Part shown: positions 60,424 to 64,000 of the stretch, in pieces
Position numbering within the stretch: the first letter of the stretch is position 1
Layout of the letters: each line of letters begins with the position of its first letter
NCBI RefSeq assembly: GCF_036057275.1
Contig: NZ_CP107945.1
Coordinates: 5,704,001-5,768,000 of the forward strand
Length of the DNA stretch: 64,000 nucleotides
Source: Streptomyces sp. NBC_00390
GTDB taxonomy: Bacteria > Actinomycetota > Actinomycetes > Streptomycetales > Streptomycetaceae
Reading direction: 5' to 3'
Position numbers and translations under genes: made by a program
The notes under the pieces: generated by a model
What the model was told of the DNA's origin: nothing
The model's input: only the letters and a program-made list of their open reading frames with translations
Database searches by the model: none

Positions 60424-61674
60424 TCAGAGGCCTCCATCATTCGTGAGCAGGTGCAGCAGGGGCACGGAGTCGGGCAGGGCCTCGTCGCCCTCCCAGGCCC
60501 GGGCGAGCGCGCCGACTGAGGCGAGATCCCCGAGCAGTACCCCGCCGACGAGCCGGTCCCCGCGGACGACGACCTTGCGGTACGCGCCACGGGTGGCGTC
60601 GGTGAGCTGGACGACGTCGTCCCCCGGCCGGGGGGTCGGGTCGCCGAAAGCGGCCAGATCGAGCGGTCCGGCCTCGGTGTGCGGATGCCGGGCGCTCTCG
60701 GCGGCCGGTGCGGGTGCGGTCAGCGTGAGCCGGGTCAGTGCCCGGGTCCCGGTATAGCGGGGTGCGGCGCCGTCCGTGGCCTCGGCGTTCAGGAGGGACG
60801 CGAGAACGTCCGCCTGTTCCAGGGCGGGGCCGGCGAGACCGTGGACGACCCCGTCGTGTTCGGCGCAGTCGCCGATGGCGTGGATGTACGGGTCCGAGGT
60901 GCGCAGCTCGTCGTCGACGACGATGCCGCGCCGCACCGTGAGACCCGCGTCCACCGCGAGGCCGACCCGGGGGCGCACCCCGCAGGCCAGGACCACGATC
61001 TCGGCGTCCAGCGGGTAGCCGTCGGCGAGCACCACGGCGCTGACCGCCCCCTCGGGGGTGGTGCGCAGCCCGCGCACCCGGCACTCGGTGTGCACCTCGA
61101 CGCCGAGTGCCTCCACATGCGTGCGCAGCAGAGCGGACGCGGAGACGTCCAGCTGGCGCTCCATGAGGTGCTCGCCCTGCTGGGCCAGCACGACCTTCGC
61201 GCCACGGGATGCGAGCGCGCGGGCGGCGGACACACCGAGCAGCCCGCCGCCGACCACGACCGCCCGGACTCCGGGGACCACGGCCGCGGAGAGCGCGGCG
61301 CAGTCGTCGAGGGTGCGGAAGGGGTGAACGCCCTCCGGAAGCCCCGGTCCGATGCCGCGCAGCGGCGGCAGCACCGGGTTCGATCCGGTCGCCAGGACCA
61401 GCCGGTCGTACGGCACCGGGGTGCCGTCCGCGCAGTGCACCAGGCGCCGCTCACGGTCGATGGACGCTGCGCGCACGCCGCGCCGCACCGGTACCTCGGG
61501 CAGTGCGATCACCTCGGGGCCGTAGCGCCCCGCGAGGACCTCCGCGAGAAGCACCCGGTTGTACGGGGCGTGCGGCTCCTCCCCGAGGACGGTGACGCGA
61601 ACGCCCGCGCCCAGCTGGCGCGCGAGTCGCGCACCTGCCGTCCCGCCGCCGATCACCACGATCTCCGAAGTCAT
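60424..61674 (-). CDS. FAD-dependent oxidoreductase associated with nitrite reductase
   Basis: A 416-residue NAD(P)/FAD flavoprotein with the FAD motif VIGGGTAGARLARQLGAG and NAD motif VVVGGGLLGVSAARALASRGAKVV. It is homologous to the N-terminal domain of NirB but lacks siroheme and cluster domains. It is the first gene of the nir operon and likely supplies electrons to nitrate or nitrite reduction. It lies directly behind the GlnR-like box. Confidence 0.9.
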   Translation of the reverse strand: MTSEIVVIGGGTAGARLARQLGAGVRVTVLGEEPHAPYNRVLLAEVLAGRYGPEVIALPEVPVRRGVRAASIDRERRLVHCADGTPVPYDRLVLATGSNPVLPPLRGIGPGLPEGVHPFRTLDDCAALSAAVVPGVRAVVVGGGLLGVSAARALASRGAKVVLAQQGEHLMERQLDVSASALLRTHVEALGVEVHTECRVRGLRTTPEGAVSAVVLADGYPLDAEIVVLACGVRPRVGLAVDAGLTVRRGIVVDDELRTSDPYIHAIGDCAEHDGVVHGLAGPALEQADVLASLLNAEATDGAAPRYTGTRALTRLTLTAPAPAAESARHPHTEAGPLDLAAFGDPTPRPGDDVVQLTDATRGAYRKVVVRGDRLVGGVLLGDLASVGALARAWEGDEALPDSVPLLHLLTNDGGL

Positions 61675-61696
61675 GCATGCAGCGTGCGGCGTCGGT

Positions 61697-61734
61697 GTTA
61701 CCCGTCAGGTTCCCTTCTGTTTCCCACGGGGAAC
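61697..61734. promoter_or_regulatory. GlnR-box-like site upstream of the nir operon
   Basis: Four 5-bp half-sites at exact 11-bp steps: GTTAC (61697-61701), GGTTC (61708-61712), GTTTC (61719-61723) and GGAAC (61730-61734), each separated by 6 nt. Read on the minus strand they are GTTCC, GAAAC, GAACC and GTAAC, close to the GlnR pattern gTnAC-n6-GaAAC-n6-GtnAC-n6-GaAAC. It lies 22-60 bp upstream of the first nir gene. Confidence 0.65.
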
Positions 61735-61838
61735 CTTGCCCTCAGCGCATCCCTGCCCGGCCTGTGAGGCCGGCGCCCGCCGGCCGTGCGGCGACAGGCC
61801 CCACGAACCTCAGGGGACGCTCAAGACTCGGCAGGTCG

Positions 61839-61877
61839 TTGGACTGGGCATGTATCCCGTCCGTAGGGTCGCGGTCG
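61839..61877 (+). promoter_or_regulatory. Promoter of the TauE/SafE-type permease gene (leaderless)
   Basis: TTGGAC (61839-61844), a 19-bp spacer and TAGGGT (61864-61869) predict transcription at or near the GTG start codon at 61877. No Shine-Dalgarno precedes the GTG. Confidence 0.5.
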
Positions 61878-62662
61878 TGCCCGACATATCACTGACCACA
61901 CTCGTCTTCCTGTGCCTCGCCGCCCTGGTGGCCGGCTGGATCGACGCGGTGGTCGGCGGCGGTGGACTGCTGCTCCTGCCCGCCCTGCTGCTCGGAATGC
62001 CGCACGCCTCCGCCGCCCACATCCTCGGCACCAACAAGGCGGTCGCCATCGTCGGTACCACGGGCGCCGCCGTCACCTACGTGCGCAAGACCCCGGTCCA
62101 GGTGAGGACCGCCGTACGGATCGGCCTGGCCGCTCTCGCCGGCTCGATGGGCGGTGCGTTCTTCGCGGCGGGGATCAGCAGCGACGTGCTGCGGCCCGTG
62201 ATCATGGTGGTGCTGCTCGCTGTCGCCGCGTTCGTGATGCTGCGCCCTTCGTTCGGCACCGCGACGGACGCCGGCCGGCGGCGAGTGGGCCGGACCCGTG
62301 CCGCCATGGCGGTGGTCCTGGTCGGTGGTGGGATCGGCTTCTACGACGGTCTGTTCGGGCCGGGCACCGGCACCTTCCTGGTCCTGGCGCTCACCGCGGT
62401 GCTCCACCTCGATCTGGTGACCGCGTCCGCCACCGCCAAGATCGTCAACGTGTGCACGAACGCCGGCGCGCTGGCGATGTTCGCGTACCAGGGAACGGTG
62501 CTGTGGCAGCCGGCCGCGCTGATGGCCGTATTCAATCTGGCGGGCGGGATGATCGGCGCCCGGATGGCCCTGAGCAAGGGCAGCGAGTTCGTCCGCGGGG
62601 TTCTGCTGGTCGTCGTGTTCTCGCTGGTCGCGAAGCTGGGCTTCGACCAGTGGACGGCTTAG
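61877..62662 (+). CDS. TauE/SafE family permease
   Basis: A 261-residue membrane protein with about seven to eight helices of the TauE/SafE type (LAALVAGWIDAVVGGGGLLLLPALLLG, LVGGGIGFYDGLFGPGTGTFLVLALTAVL are the two repeat signatures). It may export organic sulfur compounds or import anions. It is divergent from the nir operon, so a link with nitrogen or sulfur metabolism is possible. A hairpin follows at 62731-62761. Confidence 0.9.
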   Translation: MPDISLTTLVFLCLAALVAGWIDAVVGGGGLLLLPALLLGMPHASAAHILGTNKAVAIVGTTGAAVTYVRKTPVQVRTAVRIGLAALAGSMGGAFFAAGISSDVLRPVIMVVLLAVAAFVMLRPSFGTATDAGRRRVGRTRAAMAVVLVGGGIGFYDGLFGPGTGTFLVLALTAVLHLDLVTASATAKIVNVCTNAGALAMFAYQGTVLWQPAALMAVFNLAGGMIGARMALSKGSEFVRGVLLVVVFSLVAKLGFDQWTA

Positions 62663-62730
62663 GGGCCGCGCGCGGGCACGGGCGTCGGTCACACCGCTGC
62701 AGCTTGCTGCCCGCCGGTGCCGGAGGGGAC

Positions 62731-62761
62731 GCCCCACCGCGAGCGCCCAGCGCGGTGGGGC
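62731..62761 (+). terminator. Permease gene terminator
   Basis: A perfect 11-bp inverted repeat (62731-62741 and 62751-62761) with a 9-nt loop, 68 nt after the permease stop codon and 40 nt before the HAD gene. Confidence 0.8.
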
Positions 62762-62801
62762 CACCCAACTCCCTTGTCCGGGCGGCGCATAGGCTGCCGC
62801 G

Positions 62802-63455
62802 ATGACCCGGGAAAGCGTTGAACTGGTGATCTTCGACTGTGACGGCGTGCTCGTGGACAGCGAACGGATCTGCGTCAGGGTGGACGCGTTGATCATGGCG
62901 GATCTGGGGATCTCGTTCACCGAGGCCGAAATCATCGAGAATTTCGTGGGCTCCTCCACGGAGGTCTACACGGCCGCTGTGGAGGAGCGGCTCGGACGCC
63001 GCCTGGAGAAGGGCTGGCAGCTGCGGTACGAGCACCTCTACGACGCCGCCTTCGCCGCCGAACTGACCGCCGTCGACGGCATCGTGGAAGCCTTGGCCGG
63101 CCTGACCGCCGCCGTCTGCGTGGCGTCGAACGGCCACCATGACGGCATCCGGAGCAGCCTGAAGATCACCGGACTGAGCGCCCACTTCGAGGGACGCATC
63201 TTCAGTGCGGCCGATGTGGCGAGGGGCAAGCCCGCGCCCGATCTCTTCCTGTTTGCCGCCCGCTCCATGGGGGTGGAGCCGCAGCGGTGCGCGGTGGTCG
63301 AGGACAGTGCGTACGGAGTGCAGGCCGCCCGGGCCGCCGGGATGCGTGCCTTCGGCTACTGCGGAGGACTCACCCCGGCGCACCGGCTCGAGGGTCAGGG
63401 CACGGTGGTCTTCGACGACATGCGGGCACTGCCCGGGCTGCTGCGCACCCACTGA
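62802..63455 (+). CDS. HAD family hydrolase (beta-phosphoglucomutase-like)
   Basis: A 217-residue HAD phosphatase. Motif I is FDCDGVLVDSE, motif II VASNGHHDG, motif III the KPAPDLFLF lysine and motif IV VVEDSAYGVQAA. The helical cap insert places it in the subclass I group of beta-phosphoglucomutase/phosphoglycolate phosphatase-like enzymes. Substrate is unknown. It converges with the MarR-like gene (24 bp apart). Confidence 0.93.
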   Translation: MTRESVELVIFDCDGVLVDSERICVRVDALIMADLGISFTEAEIIENFVGSSTEVYTAAVEERLGRRLEKGWQLRYEHLYDAAFAAELTAVDGIVEALAGLTAAVCVASNGHHDGIRSSLKITGLSAHFEGRIFSAADVARGKPAPDLFLFAARSMGVEPQRCAVVEDSAYGVQAARAAGMRAFGYCGGLTPAHRLEGQGTVVFDDMRALPGLLRTH

Positions 63456-63479
63456 CCCGGGGGCGCCGGCCGGTCCCGG

Positions 63480-63941
63480 TCAGGAGGCATAGCCGTTCGC
63501 CGTCTCGGCGAAGACCGTCTCGGCCCGTGCGGTGATCTCGGTCAGGACCCGCGCGGCGATCGCCTGTTCGTGTTCCGGGATGTCGCCGTAGACCCGTGCG
63601 CCCAGCTCGGCGCCGAGCGCCGCGATCCGGGCCTGGAAGGCGCGGCCCGGCTCGGTGAGGGTGACGCGGCTCGCCTCGCCCTCGGCCGGCTCGAGCAGCC
63701 CGGCACCGGTCAGCTCGGCCACGGTGGCGAGCGCCGTCGCCTCGTCGAACTTCAGGGTCGACGTCAGACGGTGCACGATCGCGTCCACGTCGGCGGTGCC
63801 GCCCTCGCTCACGGTCGCGTTCAGGGCCATGGACTGGAAGAACGTATTGCCGGTACGGGCCAGTTCGCGGTCGAGCAGGGCCCGCGTCGCGTAGTGTGCC
63901 CGGCCGACGATCTGGCTGTTGAGTGTCGGGGTGGTGGACAT
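63480..63941 (-). CDS. MarR-like winged-helix regulator
   Basis: A 153-residue protein whose middle reads FDEATALATVAELTGAGLLEPAEGEASRVTLTEPGRAF, the recognition and wing elements of a MarR-type winged helix. The amphipathic N- and C-terminal helices (HYATRALLDRELARTG and EQAIAARVLTEITARAET) suit dimerisation. A divergent gene may lie beyond 64000. Ligand and targets are unknown. Confidence 0.8.
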   Translation of the reverse strand: MSTTPTLNSQIVGRAHYATRALLDRELARTGNTFFQSMALNATVSEGGTADVDAIVHRLTSTLKFDEATALATVAELTGAGLLEPAEGEASRVTLTEPGRAFQARIAALGAELGARVYGDIPEHEQAIAARVLTEITARAETVFAETANGYAS

Positions 63942-64000
63942 GGTTACTCCTCGGACGAAGTGGAAGTCGGTGTCGTGGGCGAGCCGGGTGGTGCGTCGAG

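Overview
The window is a 64 kb piece of a very GC-rich chromosome. Codon usage has near-universal G or C in third positions, GTG starts are common, several genes look leaderless, and there are typical small actinobacterial proteins (DUF397, DUF6243 and roadblock/LC7 families) and MmyB-type regulators. Gene content and order (phoH-ybeY-corC-like ... era ... leuA ... recO-uppS ... zur-znuBCA ... glyS ... dus ... ppdK ... nirBD) match the conserved core of a Streptomyces or close relative. I see no phage, plasmid, IS element, CRISPR array, rRNA or tRNA. The species assignment is inference.

Layout. 1-2357: end of a tricorn-like protease, a HIT protein and RNase Z. 2411-6538: a secreted beta-propeller divergent from a TetR regulator, a 5'-truncated glucarate dehydratase relic and a PfkB sugar kinase. 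6688-9883: phoH, ybeY, a CorC/HlyC-like CBS protein and an MmcQ/YjbR protein, closed by a 19-bp-stem hairpin. 9999-13238: a DHA2 exporter divergent from an MmyB-type regulator, then a lipoprotein. 13306-17778: a cytidine-deaminase-like protein without the zinc site, a small membrane protein, a secreted WxL-like protein plus DUF916-type membrane-anchored partner, and era. 17862-19911: a TetR regulator, then an emfourin-type inhibitor and a protealysin-like M4 peptidase. 20072-21971: leuA behind a leucine-rich leader peptide and attenuator-like hairpins. 22212-27930: a TerB-like zinc-ribbon protein, an MMPL exporter with its two-component system, and a gamma-carbonic anhydrase. 27972-31629: DUF4265 and roadblock proteins, an ArsR regulator, a ferredoxin-NADP reductase behind an iron-box-like site, and a rare HTH-DUF397 fusion. 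31744-34811: two tiny proteins, a DinB-like protein, a DUF1905 protein, recO and uppS. 35069-40322: a membrane protein, zur-znuB-znuC-znuA and glyS. 40426-43301: small proteins, a secreted beta-propeller and a Tat-exported intradiol dioxygenase. 43453-51860: a large LuxR-type ATPase regulator, an MFS exporter, dus and ppdK. 52480-57334: an ArsR-type regulator, a PhoX-like protein, an orphan CoA-transferase alpha subunit, a VOC protein and an SDR. 57484-64000: nirD, nirB and a third nitrite-reductase-associated flavoprotein behind a GlnR-like box, a TauE/SafE permease, a HAD hydrolase and a MarR-like regulator.

Functional links visible here are zinc uptake under Zur (regulator gene, transporter genes and operator-like sites together), assimilatory nitrite reduction under probable GlnR control, leucine synthesis under probable attenuation, and a protease with its inhibitor. 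The least conventional objects are the WxL/DUF916 surface pair, the HTH-DUF397 fusion, the cysteine-free deaminase-like protein, the orphan CoA-transferase subunit and several uncharacterised palindromes. All domain names come from reading the translated sequence; no database search was run.
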